Assembly: GCA_963556495.2 (NCBI GenBank)
Contig: OY747705.1
Coordinates: 24,151,501-24,215,500 of the forward strand
Direction: 5' to 3'
DNA: 64,000 nucleotides
Origin: Valencia hispanica
Lineage: Eukaryota > Chordata > Actinopteri > Cyprinodontiformes > Valenciidae
The notes under the pieces: generated by a model
Database searches by the model: none
The model's input: the letters and a program-made list of their open reading frames with translations, nothing else
Told to the model about the DNA's origin: nothing
Shown: one piece after another, positions 45,594 through 56,529 of the stretch
Numbering within the stretch: the first letter of the stretch is position 1
Layout of the letters: every line of letters starts with the position of its first letter
Program-made: the position numbers and the translations under genes

Positions 45594-46122
45594 TTTTTTT
45601 ATCCCACTTTTTTCCCATTTTTTCACCCAGTGTTCCTACCTAGTTCTAGTACTGGGGTTCTGCTCTCCCTCTCCCAGCCCCGGGAGGGCCCCGCACTGAA
45701 ACCGAGAAACATCCTTCATCCTTCAAAAAAAGCTAAGATGTTGGGGAGTGAGCAGACCCTTCTTTTCACCTGATGGGGCCGGGTTTCCCCGGCTGGCTGT
45801 AGCATGGAAGGATCATGTTATTCCAGCAAGATCCTCCCCAACCTTCAGGCGTCCCAGCCAGCCAGGAGGAGGCAGTATACAGCCCCAGGACTAGTGCATG
45901 TTTTTGTGGGAGTAGCTCACATTAGCTGCTCAAGGGAACACAGGGAGAACATGCAAACTCCACACAGAAAGGCCCTTTCGCCAACCCCACCCAGGATGTG
46001 GGTGCCGATAATGCGGGGGAACAAACACACCCTCAGCGCCCATAGCGTCCCCGGCGGTAATCAAACTCGGGACATTCCAGCTGTGAGGTGAGCTGCACTA
46101 CCAGCTGCACCACCGTGCTCCC
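45594..46122 (-). mobile_element. tRNA-derived SINE with 15-bp target duplication
   Basis: AGAAGCTGAGATTCT is duplicated exactly at 45579-45593 and 46123-46137. The minus strand begins GGAGCACGGTGGTGCAGCTG (tRNA-like head), has TTTGATTACC as B-box relic and TGGAGTTTGCATGTTCTCCC as central domain, and ends in an A-rich tail (T-run at 45594). The 529-bp length is larger than the one at 1339-1672, so the subfamily or tail differs. Confidence 0.93.
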
Positions 46123-46456
46123 AGAAGCTGAGATTCTTGATAAAGTTTTCTCCTCAGTGAGGGCCACCACATGTCTTTTGGACACTTCCTTTTAAGCCAT
46201 TTTATGGATCGTTTAGAGATTAGATTTTAACCTGGATGAATTGCTCCCTTCAGAGAGGGGTCTTTCCAGCCCCCTTTAAAGGGGTGGTGGTGAGACCCAT
46301 GCTAAAAAAGACCAATTTAGATTTTTATGATTTTAACAACTTTCTACTGGTATCTAACTTAGAGTTTTTAAGCATAATTTGAGAAAAGATTGTTTTAATT
46401 AAATTTAATGATTGTATTAACGCTCATAATGTCCTAGAGAAATTTCAGTCTGGTTT

Positions 46457-47600
46457 TAGAGTGAACCACAGCACAGAGACGCCCCTTTTGAAGATTTTAA
46501 ATGATTTCAGATTAAACTATGATGCACACAGTGTGACAGTGTTGGTTCTACTGGATCTAAGAGCTGCCTTTGATGCAGTGGACCACACTATTCTTGTAAA
46601 CCATTCAAAACAGATTGGCCTCTTTGGTGCTTGCCACAAATGGTTCTCAACCTATCTGACAGAAAGGACTTTTTTGGTAAGTTTAGATACCTACTCCTCT
46701 AGGGTCCACAAAATTACATGTTCTACATGTGCTACAGTTCCGGGGTTCAATTTTAGGCCCAGTGCTTTTTAACCTTTATATGCTCCGTCTTGGCACTGTC
46801 ATCAGAAGACATGGAGTTAACTTTCACAGTTATGCTGATGATACACAGTTGTACATCTCCATGTCTCCTGATGACAAACGGCCAATAGATGCACTTTTTA
46901 ACTTCATTTTAGACATCAAATCCTGGATGACAGAAAACTTTCTCCGGATCAACCAGGACGAAGCTGAAGTTTTAGTCATCAGTCCTAAGGCTCAGGGAGA
47001 GAAACTTTTAGCAAAACTACAATCACTGTCATTTAATCCTTCTTTACAAGTGAAGAACCTGGGCATGATTTTTGATACTGAGCTGACTTTTATTCCTCAC
47101 ATTAAAAACATGACTAAAATAGGTTTTAATCATTTAAAGAACATAGCCAGAGTCCGCCCTATTCACTCTCGAGATACTGATGCATGCTTTTATCACCAGT
47201 AGAATTGATTACTGTAATTTCCTGCTTTCTGGCCTTCCCAAAAACAGTATCTCAGGTTTACAACTTCTACAAAAATCAGCAGCTTCTGTTCCGATGAAGA
47301 CCGGGAGGTGGGAGCACATTTCAGCGGTCTTAATTCATTGCATTATCTCCCCGAATGTTTTAGGATTTATATTAAGGTTATTTTAATGGCTTTTAAGTGT
47401 CTTAATGGTCTTGGGCCTTCAGATCTTTTGTTTTTCAGAACTGCTTTTACCATATGAACTTTCGTGGTCTCTGCGCTCCTCTTGCAGCCGTCTCCTTGTC
47501 ACCCCTAAAGTCAGCACACACTCACGGCAAGGCGTCTTTCCATTATTATAGCCATCACCTCTGGAACAAGCTGACGGAGGACCTTAGGACCGCAGAGGAG
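46457..47600 (+). pseudogene. L2 (second subfamily) reverse transcriptase pseudogene
   Basis: RT blocks in order are VLVLLDLRAAFDAVDHTILV (46535), TYLTERTFLVSLDTYSSRVH (46650), GSILGPVLFNLYML after a frame break (46740), and [15 protein letters not shown] (46835). The C-terminal part contains [20 protein letters not shown] (47199). The active-site DD is present. Frameshifts lie near 46730 and 47180 and stops follow 47386. Confidence 0.85.
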
Positions 47601-48047
47601 CAGGGAATAGTGGTTGGCTGTGGCTGCCTGGGTACTCTCTGGGTAGCACTTGGGTGAAGGTGGGGTTCTCAGCCTTGCCTCCTCTAGGCACCCTGTGTCA
47701 GTTCCTTGGCTGCTGCTGTTGATATGCTGCCGTCAGTAAAGATGACTCCTTTGTTGCCATTTCCTTACCTTACCTGGCTCATCTGTACTAGGCCCAATGT
47801 CATTTATATTGTTGCTCTTGAGTGTATGTGTGCATGGGGGTTGGGTTGGGGGAGGGGGCATAATTGTGATCATGCTTTTACATCTGTGGGAGAGGGATAA
47901 GAATGTGGTTTATCTGGGCCCATTTTAATCTGTAAAGCACTTTGAGTTGCAATGTTTATATGAAAAGTGCTTTATAAATAAAGTTTGTTTGTTTGTTTGT
48001 TTGTTATGTTTTCTCTGTCAGATCTCCTGACCTCCTGTGGTTGTTTG

Positions 48048-48310
48048 CCAGTGACGTGCAGTAAAGGGAAGAAGGTGAGGCACTGATTGTCATCATGACA
48101 AGTAAAAAAAACAACAAAAACTTATAGAGAATAATACATTTTTATCCACTTAACTGTCCGATAAATTTGTACGTTTTCTGTATGATTTCAACAATGTTAT
48201 GGTCAAAGTCCCTGAGTTTAAGCATTTCCTTGTCAAGTACATGGGAGAATGGTGTGGTGAGGCAGGGATGAGCTATGCCTCACCACAGGTGATTGTAGGA
48301 AAGGATGAAA
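48048..48310. mobile_element. Possible MITE (CAGTGACGTGCAGTAAAG end)
   Basis: CAGTGACGTGCAGTAAAGGG and GGTGAGGCA near 48050-48082 and ATGCCTCACCACAGG near 48275 look like the outer and subterminal inverted motifs of a fish hAT MITE. The right end and target duplication could not be fixed. Confidence 0.35.
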
Positions 48311-48439
48311 AGACAGGTGAGTTATAAAAACCTGGATAACGGAGTACAACAAGAAAAATGTAATGGAATTAGGTAAGTTCCCAGGTTGGTTGATATTGCT
48401 TGATGTGGTCTGAACCAAAAATGAACACTGAAAATCCAT

Positions 48440-48880
48440 GGAAGACTCTCATGGATGCTCCAGGTTGGTAGTTTTAAGATGTAAGCAGACTGCCATTAAG
48501 TTACAGAAACCAAAAGGAGGATAGCAATTTGGTGACCTGGTTTTCTGCAACCATAATAAACAGGCAGCCACAATATGTCCTGCTGGTCCTTTACTTCTTT
48601 GATTTGATAAAGTAACTAGCAGCAGGTTGAGCAGAATCAGCAGCAAACCACATCCTTTTTCCAAAAGCTGCAGCCTTGCCGAAATTGGACCATGCAAAAG
48701 GACAATAATCCCAAACATTGTAAAACTGCAACAGAAAGACTGAAAAAGAAAAGAATCAATGTGCTCCAAAGGCCAGACCTCAACCCAACTGAAAGGCAGA
48801 GGTAGGGCCTCAAGAGAGCTGTGCAGGTGTTAAAGTTTTCCAAATCTCAGAGAGCATCAATTAGTTTTATAAATATCAAC
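48440..48880 (+). mobile_element. Degenerate Tc1-like C-terminal relic
   Basis: ACAATAATCCCAAACATTGTAA (48701), AAAGAAAAGAATCAATGTGCTCC and CCAGACCTCAACCCAACTGAA (48773) correspond to the DxN and PDLNP catalytic blocks of Tc1 transposases. Surrounding parts are too decayed to delimit. Confidence 0.6.
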
Positions 48881-49137
48881 AATGTGTAATTTATTGTATG
48901 TTTCATACACTCGAGGTGAAACTCAAAAAATTAGAATATTGTGCAAAAGTTAATTTAATTTAGTAATTCAGCTTAACAGGTGAAACTAATATATGAGATA
49001 GACTCATGAGATGCAAAGTGAGATATCTCACGCCTTTATTTGTTATCATTTTGATGATTATGGCTTACAGCTTATGAAAACCCCAAATTCAAAATCTCAG
49101 AAAGTTAGAATATTGTGAGAAGGTTCAATATTTGTTC

Positions 49138-49345
49138 CCAATATTCTAGTTTTCTGAGATTTTGGCTTCCTTCCACAGTCCAAATGACTGATGGCTGTTA
49201 ACTGGTCTCTCTAAATTGCCATGCATGGTTGTTGCCTTGTTGCCATGGTTGTTGTTAGTCCTGTGTGTCTCTGTGTTGCCCTGCAATCGACTGGCAACCT
49301 GTCCAGGGTGTTCTCCACCCTCTCACCCGATGAAAGCTGGAAATT
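49138..49345 (+). repeat. V-SINE central and 3' fragment
   Basis: CCACAGTCCAAATGACTGAT, TCTCTAAATTGCCATG and TGGCAACCTGTCCAGGGTGT are V-SINE body motifs in sense orientation. The tRNA head is missing. It precedes an antisense LINE fragment. Confidence 0.65.
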
Positions 49346-49687
49346 CAAATTGAATTCAAAAATACACTATTGATCCCAGAGGGAAATTAAGTGCTGTTGT
49401 AGCTTATACAATTATTTCTTTAAGGAGTTGTTGTAGATCATGATAGCTGTGGGAAGGAAGGATTCCCTGTAGCGGTCTGTGTCGCAGCGAAACTGAAGAA
49501 GCCTCCGACTGAAGACACTCTGTTGTTGTGGAATAAACTCATGAAGAGGATGCTCAGCCTTTTTAAGTCCCTGGCTGTGATGGTGCTACCCAAACAGATG
49601 ATGGCTGAAGAGATTACACTCTCCACAACAGACGTGTAGAAGATTTGTAGCATCTTGCTCCAAACCTTGAAGGACCTAAGCTTCCTT
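49346..49687 (-). mobile_element. Non-LTR RT C-terminal fragment
   Basis: The minus-strand ORF (49438-49653) reads MLQIFYTSVVESVISSAIIC and ARDLKRLSILFMSLF, the C-terminal segment seen in several fish LINE families (L-x-x-FYxSVVxSV-x-x-C). Its 3' end toward the left has TTGATCCCAGAGGGAAATTA. The clade is not decided. Confidence 0.6.
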
Positions 49688-49925
49688 AGGTGTCACACTC
49701 TAATCAGCTAATTAATCCAAAACACATACAAAGGGTTCCTTTAAATGGTCTCTCAGCCTGGTTCAGTAGGAGACACAATCATGGAGAAGCCTGCTGACCT
49801 GACAGTTGAGCAGAAAACCATCATTGACACGCTCCATAAGGAGGGACAGCCTCAAAAGGTAATTGCAAAAGAAGTTGGATGTTCCCAAAGTGCTGTATCA
49901 AAGCACATTTATTAAAAGTTTCTAT

Positions 49926-51205
49926 ACTATACTCTTGTATACTCTTTCTATACTCTTCTATCACTCGTTAAATAAATATACATGAATATAAATGAATATA
50001 CATGCAAATAATTTTCCCTGAATTTAGCTTGTTTTCACAAATATTTGGTACTGACAAAAAGGGAAAAAGCTTTCTGTTTGTAGGTGTTGAAAACATTAAC
50101 ATTTAGGAACTAGGATGTATCTAAATCAGTCATGAAAAAAATTACTAAACCTCTAGGAAATATAGACGTAAGAGACTTTTCTCCATGTTCACTTCCTGGG
50201 CATCAGTTTAAGCTTGGGCTCTAAAATATTACTACTTAAGAATTTAAGAAAATCTCCAAAATGACTCTATTCACATATTTCCATCTCCTTACCTGCTTCT
50301 TGGGAAAGTTTTCCTCATATTTTTGAGACCCTTGTTTGATTAGCTAATAAGGCAGCATTTCACATGCACTTGTAGCAAATGACTCGGTGTCATGCATAAA
50401 CACTCAAATGTAGGTATGTTTTTGGCACTATAATTGGCAGATGTTACATTTTTAATTGACTTTCTGGAACACTTTGCGACACAAGGAGCTAAATTGATCT
50501 TCTTCTAAATTACTTTGAAGAAGATACATTTGGCTCTGTTATTTGATAAAAAAGGTTCTTAGCATTTACAGTTTGGTTTGTGGTTTAGATGAAGTTTTAA
50601 TAACACATAAACAGAGGTGCACTTCTTAAAATTTGGGTTTTATTAAGAACTATTCTAAACACATTGTGTTTAGGTCAGGCTCTCTACGCTTCATTTAGTA
50701 TTTTATTTATCTCCTCAATGACTTCTTTATCTATTTGGTTAAACATCTTACACAATATGTCTAGCTTAATGTAGCTGCAGATCCTTAAATACTCGAAGAA
50801 TTTGAAACTTTAAACCCAAATGTACAAATGATTTCCAATTTGGTCTTAAACATGGCATAACATTTTAATAACTTTGCTGTGCATGTTTCATATTTGTGTG
50901 TCTTATACACACTGCTCAACTGTCAAACTATTGTTTTGATTGGTACAATTTGTTTTTGTGGTCATAATATTAATGATCTTATTCATCAAAAAACTGGGCA
51001 CAGAAATTCTCATACATCTAGCTTTTGGGATTTAACTACCAATGTACACTTGCCTCTCCTTAGGTAGTCAGTCCTTCTTAAAGCTGGTGACTGAAAACAT
51101 TGTTTTCATTCCATTTTCGAAAAATTACAATTTCAACACAACAAATGCAGAAAAAAACATTAAAAAACAAGGATTTCCAAAAACAAAATTATTTGTAAGT
51201 CTAAA
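49926..51205. other. AT-rich DNA, no gene
   Basis: No recognisable coding or repeat content beyond short A/T runs and a TATACTCTT-type near-repeat at 49925-49965. Confidence 0.45.
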
Positions 51206-51209
51206 CAAA

Positions 51210-51600
51210 AGACGCTCGAAAAGGGAACAGGCAGAACCATTAGCTTATCTAGTCCTCTCCAGTTTTAAATCCTCCTCAGAACAAAATTGGTTGTATCATC
51301 AGCAAATACAACACACCTCAGTATACTTGTCACTCTACATAAATTAATTAATATAAATAATAAATAGTTTGGGACCTAGAACTGGACCTTGTGGGACACT
51401 GGAGGTCATATTTAAGCATGCAGATATAGACTGACTAATTTGTACATATTGCTGTCTATTTTCAAGGTAACTTTTAAACCAGTTATTTGCTACCCCCCTC
51501 ACTCCATATCTTTCCATTTTCTGTAGCAGCATTTTATGATCGACTGTATCAAATGCCTTTTTCAATGCATATTTTTTACCATCTATAAATTGTGTTGTAT
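51210..51600 (-). mobile_element. Non-LTR reverse transcriptase fragment
   Basis: The minus strand encodes MKKAFDTVDHKMLLQKMERY, then GVANNWFKSYLENRQQYVQI and SSVPQGPVLGPKLFIIYIN, followed (51310-51280) by VVFADDTTNF-like residues in another frame. These are RT blocks 2-5 with the catalytic DD. The VLGPKLF signature differs from both L2 subfamilies and the L1 copy, so it is a further LINE lineage. Confidence 0.8.
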
Positions 51601-53440
51601 TCCACTAAATCTATCATTCCCATAGATGCCGATCTAGTTGATCTGAACTTGTACTGAACCTTCACAAAATGTGTATTTTAACTATTGAAACATGCAAAGA
51701 TGTTTTGTGCCTGGATACCAAAAATAAATTAATGGGTAAAAAACCATGTCAGAATTAAGGTTTGTGACAGATTTCGATTCTTCTTTTGGAAAACTCAAAA
51801 ATCAAACATTAGAACATTGATCCAAAGCCAACTAACTCACACATTGCATTTTTAAATGTTTCACCTCCTAAAATACACTAGAATTTATCAGCTTTTCTTT
51901 AAACTCAAAGAATTAGCATGAAGTGTAAAACTAAGAAATCAAGTCTGAATGTAATTTGATTCACATGAACAAAAGCAAAATTTTTACAAGGGAATTTGAT
52001 TTTAGCTCTGAAAATGGCCACAAACTGTCTGCAGAAATTTGAACGCTTGCAGTTATTTAATAGAGACTGAAAACGGAATCAAACAATGTGAAACTTCTTC
52101 ACCCTTACAGTTCTAAGATTAAAGAAACTATGTATCTTTACTTGTTTTTAGAAAAAATATTTAAAACTGAATCTATATAAGGTTTTGGCAAATCCCAGTC
52201 AAGTGTCAAGTTGCCTGCTTCCCATATGCTTATAAAATGCAATAATCATACATGAAATAAAGGCACATGTCCTCCACTTTAGAGACCAATAAAACAGATA
52301 ACAAACACTAAATATAATTAAAACAGGCAAAGTTAGGAATGTTACGGGTAGCGCAATCAGTCTTCTACAGTTTTTGCTCTTCCTGTTTTTCTCTGTACCT
52401 GACAAAAAACAGTTTGCCAATTCACAAATTCTTAAAGACCTTTCCCCTCCTCCTGAATTTCTGTAATTTCTCTCACACAGGCAAAAACCCTTGTACAGTT
52501 AGAGAACAAGAACAACAGTTTATGATAGAAGTAGGTCAGCATGGGGGAACAACTGAGTTTTACTGCTCAAACTAAAATAAAACACAAGGACTTTGTGGTC
52601 CATGGTGCAGTTGGAAAGACAAATATTTTTTTTTACGAGCAAGGGAAGTCTGGGGACAGACTGTATAAAACGCCTTAATGATTGAATGGTTGAAGGATTA
52701 AGCTTTGTATCTTGGGCTCTGGGGTCTTGACTAGGATCAGGGGACATGGGAGAAAAGTCTTTTCAGACCAGGGTGGTAGATTAAAGCCTAATTATAAAAG
52801 CATGTGCACTTTGAGAAGTAGAAATATCAACGTGTAATTGGAGCTATGCTCATACTCCAATTTTTCTTGGCAGACGTGATGCCACAGTAAACCTTTGTTT
52901 GAGTGGACACTAAAGTTTAATGATTAGCTCTGAACAGAACATCTTCAGTTCCTTTATACACAACAATCAGGTGATATTTACATTGGTGTATTTCTTAGCT
53001 TTTAAGGCTCTGTTACTCGTTAACCTTTTTATTTTTGACCTTTCAATCTGATAGGCTAATCATAGTGTCAGTATCCTTTAGAAAGATTTAGTTTTTATTT
53101 AAGTATCTATTAAAGCGATCAATCTGTAAGTTTACGTACATGCACATCAAAATCGAGCTTTTGGCAAAAAGCTAACAGCTTAACCAGAATGAAAGCCTTC
53201 ATCCAAGTTTACATGTCTCTCAGAAAATGGAATTATTGAATTTGGGTGGCGACATGCAGGATTGACTATGTTTATTTCAATATTATCCAGGTAACATGTT
53301 AGCTTACATGAGTGTTAGCATACTTACACTATTTCATGTTTTTTTTACAGTTATATATGTTAATCACATTTGAAAGTTGTTAATTAATACAATTAGCTTT
53401 TTGGTGCTCATAGAGAGCATCACAGGAGGGAATGTTGTGG
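51601..53440. other. No gene recognised
   Basis: AT-rich sequence with no repeat that I can name. The plus-strand ORF at 52339-52575 has no domain. Confidence 0.4.
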
Positions 53441-53527
53441 TAACATGGCATACGCGCCTGTTTCCATCCATGAGGAGTATGTGATGTTTTGTCAAATACT
53501 TGACTCTTTGTATCTAGATCTGATCTG

Positions 53528-54385
53528 GGTGTCCAGACAGACACGCCTCGGGTTCCTGTCCTCCGAGGGTGTCCAGACGGACACGCGTCTGAGTCTTGTC
53601 TCTGCAGAGGGTGTTCAGGAGGACGCTCCTCAGGTTCCTGTCTTCTCCAAGGATCTCCAGACGGACACACCCTGGGATCCTGTCTCCTCCGAGGGTGTGC
53701 GAGTGGACTCATCCCCGGCTTCGACGCCACATCGTGGGTCCGGTAGCTCCGGTCCCGGCGCCTCATCCAGGGTCTACAACACCTAGTCGTGGGTCCACTG
53801 AGAGTGTCCTGGCAGACACGCTTTGGATTCCTGTCTCCTCTGAGACTGCCCTGCCGGCCTCCCAGTCACAGGGTTCTGGTTTGCCAGCCTCCCAGTCAGA
53901 GGGTTCTCCTCCGCTGGCCTCCCAGTCACAGGGTTCATCTCTGCCGGCCTCCACGTCACTTGGTTCATCATTGCCGCCCTCCACGTCTCTTGGTTCTCCG
54001 TCACCGGCCTCCATGTCTCTTGGTTCCCTTGCCGGCCTCCATGTCTCTTGGTTCCCTCGCCAGCCTCCTCATCTCTTGGTCACTCATCGCCAGCCTCCTC
54101 GTCTCTTGGTCCCTCGTCACCGGCCACCTTGTCACCTGCTCCTTCGTCATTGGCCTCCTCATCACTTGGTTCCCCCGTCGCGGCCCTCCACGTCTCTTGG
54201 TTCCCTCGTCGCCGGCCTCCATCTTTCTTGGTCTCTTGTCGCCGACCTCCACGTCTCTTAGTCCCTCGTCGCCGGCCTCCTCATCTCTTGGTCCCTCGTC
54301 ACCGGCCACCTTGTCACCTGCTCCTTCGTCGCTGGCCTCCTTATCACCTGCTCCTTCGTCGCCGACCTCCTCGTCAACTGCTCCA
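53528..54385 (+). repeat. Two-part GC-rich minisatellite (about 42-bp then 30-bp units)
   Basis: The first array (53528-53700, with a further copy at 53800-53845) has units of 40-42 bp beginning GGTGTCCAGACGGACACG and containing TTCCTGTCTCCTCCGAG. The second (53851-54385) has about 18 units of 30 bp, consensus near GCCGGCCTCCACGTCTCTTG plus GTTCCTCGTC. Because 42 and 30 are multiples of three, all frames stay open for long stretches (for example a 10-residue LPASxSxGSS period). I read these ORFs as by-products of the repeat. Confidence 0.9.
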
Positions 54386-54670
54386 AGGTTCCTGCTCCTT
54401 CGTCTGCCCCAGCTGCTAATTGCCTCCACTTGTTATCTGCCTCTCATCTGCAACTGCTTCCCACTAATTAGTCCTCAGGTTTCTCTGCCATTTCCTCACT
54501 CCCTCGTCAATATTTAAACAGTTCTAATTCACTCACTAATTGCCAGTTCCACATCAAAGATTCCGTCAGTTGTTCCTGTTTCCCTGTCTCTGCATTTTCT
54601 GGTCTTCCTGACTTTTTGTAAGTCCCCTGTTCTTTGTTCTTTGTTTAATTCAATTCTATTGTTTTCATAC
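54386..54670 (+). repeat. LTR-like sequence downstream of the minisatellite
   Basis: TGCTAATTGCCTCCACTT, CCCACTAATTAGTCCTCAGG and TTTCTCTGCC parallel the middle of the solo-LTR-like element at 29349-30518 in the same order. A TTTTTGTAAGT motif then follows in both. Neither a CA end nor a target duplication was found here. Confidence 0.45.
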
Positions 54671-54699
54671 CTCACTGCTTTTAGGTCATAAATCTGCAA

Positions 54700-54850
54700 A
54701 TCATCAATAAATCAATCAAACCTTATTTATAATGCGCTTTTCATACAAAATAGCATATCAAAGTGCTTTACAGATTAAAATGACCCCCCCCCCCCCCCAC
54801 CCTCCAGAATAAAGACTTGATCACAGTTATTCCCCCCCTTATTTAGGATA
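54700..54850 (-). mobile_element. L2 (second subfamily) 3'-tail fragment
   Basis: AATCAATCAAACCTTATTTA, TGCGCTTTTCATACAAAAT and AAGTGCTTTACAGATTAAAA followed by a C-run (54786-54800) match the L2 tails at 38713 and 56530. Only about 140 bp remain. Confidence 0.8.
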
Positions 54851-55359
54851 AACCCTGTATAATACTCATCAATGTAACTCTGTATACTGTGCGACTCTAA
54901 TAGAAATTCTTTATCTTTCATCTTCTTTTCAAGTATATAAAAATCAAGTTTCGCTTGAGGGAGCATTCATGGTTATATGGCTGGTAACTGAAGAGTTGGA
55001 CTAATACCAAGTTGTCCCACTCCTAGTTCTTCATCTTTCTTTTACACTACCCATCCAAAACTTTTTACTTCTCTCTTTTTCCCAGCAAGATTTTTAAGGA
55101 TATTGTGTCGGATGAGTTCAATTATGACCCTGCAAACTTGCCCATGCAGTTCACTATTAACAATTGAATTCTTCTAAATTTTAAAGGAGTCATGACCTGT
55201 AATTTTCACTTTTCCATGAGAAAAAATGTATGTTATGATTGCTTAGCGACTATACACTGCCCGGGAAGCCGATATTTAAAAGTGAAGCGTTTGTTTACCC
55301 CTGGGTTTGTCCACCAGCCCACATGCACGCGCACTCAAATACGTGATTTTAATTGGCCG

Positions 55360-55400
55360 ACTTGACGTCAAGTCGGCGAAGGATATACCATATATAGACA
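55360..55400 (+). promoter_or_regulatory. CRE palindrome plus TATA-like box upstream of the THAP-like exon
   Basis: GACTTGACGTCAAGTC is a perfect 16-bp palindrome with the CRE core, followed after about 20 bp by ACCATATATAGAC. About 520 bp further in the same direction lies the exon. The motif set is shared with copy 1. Activity is inferred. Confidence 0.5.
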
Positions 55401-55917
55401 TCGCAGACCTATGCTGCAGGAAGTATGCCCTCCCCCTCGCCCCTCTCCCTCGCTCCTCTCTCCCTCATATTCAGCTGAGCGCCGCCATTACTGAATTCTA
55501 ATGATGGGAATTCCAGCTCTTTTTGGAGAGCCAGTTCTTTTGGCTTGGCTCACCATAAAGAGCCGGCTTTTTCAGCTCTCAAGTGGCTCCTCAGATTTTC
55601 TGTTGCTTAAAGTGTATTTATTACCAAAATTAAACGATGTGTGCCAGATGTACCAAAACAAGCGGGGGGAATGAAAAAAATAAAAAAACAGCTCCCAATT
55701 ACGAGCCGGCTCCCATCGTTCACTTCAAAGAGATAGCTCTTAGAGCCGGTTCTTTCGCGACCGACACATCACCGATTCGAAGTTCGAACTCGACCGTGAA
55801 AGATGCAGAAAGTTTCTTCATGCAATGATGCATGAAGAAGACATAATTGTGTCAGCCTTTTATTTTAATCAGCTAAATCAGCTAAAACAATTTCTGCCAG
55901 AAACGTAGTGCACAGGT

Positions 55918-56087
55918 GAGTTGCTCTGTTGTTGACTCCCAGAATCAACATGGAAATATTTTTTCTATTTTTTTTTACGCCGGAATCCTTTACAAATTTG
56001 GGACAATATCAGGCGAAGTTGGCATCGAAGCTCCGTTTGGAAAAAGGGGCAATTCCAACAATCAGAGGCTTGCCTGCAATTGAAACG
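55918..56087 (+). pseudogene. THAP-like exon relic (copy 3), open frame with donor
   Basis: The frame contains FFTPESFTNLGQYQAKLASK, then LEKGAIPTIRGLPAIET, and ends AAACG|GTAAGG (56087/56088). The CSVVDS stretch near 55925 corresponds to CSVVDC in copy 2, with one cysteine changed. Identity to copy 2 is very high over the exon. It likely derived from the DNA-binding part of a THAP-type transposase. Confidence 0.55.
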
Positions 56088-56529
56088 GTAAGGCTATGTT
56101 TTTATTGCTCTGCTGTGTGTAACAAACAGCAGCTAACTGCTAATGTGGCTATTGTATGCTAGCGGGAGTAGTAGATATGGGTTAGATATGCTGAAGCATT
56201 ACCTGTGGTGTCAACCCCCCTCCTTCCTGCCACCAATCAACGCGTCCCTCATTTGCATTATTACAATGCCCGTCGACGACAGCTAAAATATCGCATCAGA
56301 TCTCACGAGACAATAATGCCTTCAGAAATAAGGGTCAGAGAAGCTCTGTGTTTATTTTTTCCACAGTTTTTCAACTTTTCATTTAGAAGGGCCTGAAAGA
56401 CTATAATAGAGCAACATATCCAAGATAATACTATGTTATGACTCCTTTAATGTCTTTTCTCCCATTTCCACCAATAAAGCTGCAACAGAAATAGTTTTAA
56501 ATGCTCCTGAACAAAGACGTAATCAAACT

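Larger units (their letters stand above)
45530..48004 (+). mobile_element. L2 LINE (second subfamily) with SINE insertion
   Basis: The copy starts around 45530 in the linker before RT (LPEEMLDSFVLVEAEIL). It is interrupted by a SINE at 45594-46122 and then continues through RT and the C-terminal domain to a 3' untranslated region. The tail is AAGTGCTTTATAAATAAAG followed by (TTTG)n, ending near 48004. The RT differs from the 10-27 kb copies (DHTILVNHSKQIGL, YMLRLGTVIRRHG), so it is a separate L2 subfamily. Confidence 0.87.
48912..49925 (+). mobile_element. Tc1-like transposon 5' half, split by a composite insertion
   Basis: The left end region GGTGAAACTCAAAAAATTAG (48915) runs to TGTGAGAAGGTTCAATATTT (49133). 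The same element resumes at TGTCACACTCTAATCAGCTA (49690), with CAATCATGGAGAAGCCTGCT (start of transposase near 49780) and AAGAAGTTGGATGTTCCCAA (49868). It stops near 49920. About 555 bp of SINE and LINE material separate the halves. Confidence 0.85.
55185..56446 (+). mobile_element. TTAA-type transposon with THAP-like exon, copy 3 (sense)
   Basis: The ends AGGAGTCATGACC (55185) and TTATGACTCCT (56446) are flanked by TTAA (55181-55184 and 56447-56450). At 1262 bp it is the longest copy. In sense order it has a CRE/TATA block (55360-55400), a pyrimidine-rich TCCCCCTCGCCCCTCTCCC stretch, GAGCCGG repeats (55555-55760), the THAP-like exon and donor, and about 360 bp to the end. The order matches copy 1 on the opposite strand. 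The body past the donor (56100-56446) holds no recognised transposase. Confidence 0.83.

Noticed and set aside
53596..54517. 221- and 242-residue ORFs as a repetitive host protein
   Set aside because: Three frames are open over the same 30-bp repeat, as expected when the unit is a multiple of three; there is no start context or splice site. Kept only as a possibility in the findings.
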